A stretch of DNA of 6,845 nucleotides, taken from Bacteroidales bacterium (GTDB taxonomy: Bacteria > Bacteroidota > Bacteroidia > Bacteroidales > F082). The DNA is taken from positions 1 to 6,845 of the forward strand of contig JAFRRE010000140.1 in the NCBI GenBank assembly GCA_017428285.1, written 5' to 3'. Shown here piece after piece: positions 6,541 through 6,845 of this stretch (position 1 is the stretch's first letter; each line of letters starts with the position of its first letter). The translations under genes and the position numbers were made by a program. The notes under the pieces were generated by a model. That model did not search any database and was not told the origin of the DNA. It was given only the letters and a program-made list of their open reading frames with translations.

Positions 6541-6616
6541 TTGTAGGGCTGTCACATCGTGGCAGCCGCACGGTTAATCCAATACGGGTGGCTGCCGTAA
6601 TACGACAGCCCTACAA
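6541..6616. repeat. MITE-like or REP-like imperfect palindrome
   Basis: Perfect 13-base terminal arms TTGTAGGGCTGTC (6541-6553) and GACAGCCCTACAA (6604-6616) enclose a second paired block, GGCAGCC (6561-6567) with GGCTGCC (6590-6596), giving a two-stage hairpin about 76 bases long. It starts nine bases after the rubrerythrin stop and ends 43 bases before the ferritin start. No open frame fills it, and I see no clear target duplication. No T-run follows on the + strand, so it is not a classical terminator, though it may affect RNA stability between the two genes. Confidence 0.7.
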
Positions 6617-6659
6617 CAACAAATAAACAATTAAACAATCAATAATTAAACAGCAAAAA

Positions 6660-6845
6660 ATGATTAGCAAGAAATTAGCAAAGGCCATCAACGACCAGAT
6701 CAATGCTGAAATGTGGTCGGCCTATCTCTATCTGAGCATGTCGCAAGACATCTATGCCAAAGGTTACAAAGGCATCGCCCATTGGTACAAAGTGCAGTTC
6801 CTCGAGGAGCAAGCCCACGCCGCCATCATGATCAACTACATGCAT
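6660..6845 (+). CDS. ftnA: bacterial non-heme ferritin (5' part, cut by window end)
   Basis: The first 62 residues of a ferritin, the hollow-shell protein that oxidises Fe(II) and stores the mineral. The start MISKKLAKAINDQINAE aligns with helix A of bacterial FtnA, and the ferroxidase ligands fall where E. coli FtnA has them: Glu17, Glu50 and His53 (FLEEQAH). The third and fourth helices with the remaining ligands lie beyond the window, so intactness cannot be judged. I prefer ferritin to bacterioferritin because of the FtnA-like spacing and the absence, in this part, of bacterioferritin features. The ATG at 6660 follows an A-rich leader with no Shine-Dalgarno. It lies downstream of the rubrerythrin gene on the same strand, separated by a palindromic repeat. 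Confidence 0.9.
   Translation, partial: MISKKLAKAINDQINAEMWSAYLYLSMSQDIYAKGYKGIAHWYKVQFLEEQAHAAIMINYMH

Noticed and set aside
6536..6543. TAGGTTTG as a -7 box for the ferritin gene
   Set aside because: It matches TAnnTTTG, but no -33 box is at the right distance and the match runs into the palindrome arm; chance is as likely.
5960..6571. A 203-codon open frame on the - strand opposite the rubrerythrin gene
   Set aside because: It mirrors a well-supported rubrerythrin; its Val/Ala/Gly/His-rich repetitive composition is typical of antisense reading of this family.
6541..6616. Start of a CRISPR array or an intrinsic terminator
   Set aside because: There is only one palindrome, with no repeat-spacer periodicity and no T-run after the stem.

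Overview
The window reads as ordinary chromosome from an anaerobic member of the Bacteroidota, most likely Bacteroidales. The clues are a type IX secretion component (PorQ), the long NusB form of this phylum, a DUF721 gene overlapping recF, a rubredoxin-first rubrerythrin next to a ferritin, A-rich leaders mostly without Shine-Dalgarno sequences, and matches to the Bacteroidota -7 promoter box TAnnTTTG. All assignments come from reading motifs; no database search was run.

Left block, + strand (about 1-2269): a possible tail of an upstream gene, then a two-gene signalling operon. The first gene is an NtrC-type sigma-54-dependent response regulator (60-1415). The second is a short membrane histidine kinase (1412-2269), joined by an ATGA stop/start overlap. 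The kinase should phosphorylate Asp56 of the regulator, which would then open sigma-54 promoters. Neither the signal nor the targets can be read here.

Middle block, - strand (5821 down to 2289): nusB, then porQ, recF and a DUF721 (DciA-like) gene, all in one direction with gaps of 57 and 67 bases and a final 14-base overlap. This may be one transcript joining rRNA antitermination, outer-membrane secretion and replication/repair genes. The porQ-recF gap holds a strong 41-base hairpin. The kinase gene and the DUF721 gene converge with only 19 bases between their stops and no visible terminator.

Right block, + strand (5984-6845): a rubredoxin-first rubrerythrin gene, transcribed divergently from nusB across a 162-base AT-rich region, followed by a ferritin gene cut by the window end. 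Together they suggest peroxide reduction and iron storage. A 76-base imperfect palindrome with perfect 13-base ends lies between them.

I found no wholly new system. The most interesting signals are three palindromic elements: two intergenic (3712-3752, 6541-6616) and one apparently embedded in-frame in the response regulator's interdomain linker (446-483). The embedded one shares the TGTAGGG/CCCTACA ends of the element near the ferritin gene. The compact kinase without a visible sensor domain and the placement of porQ between nusB and recF are secondary points.
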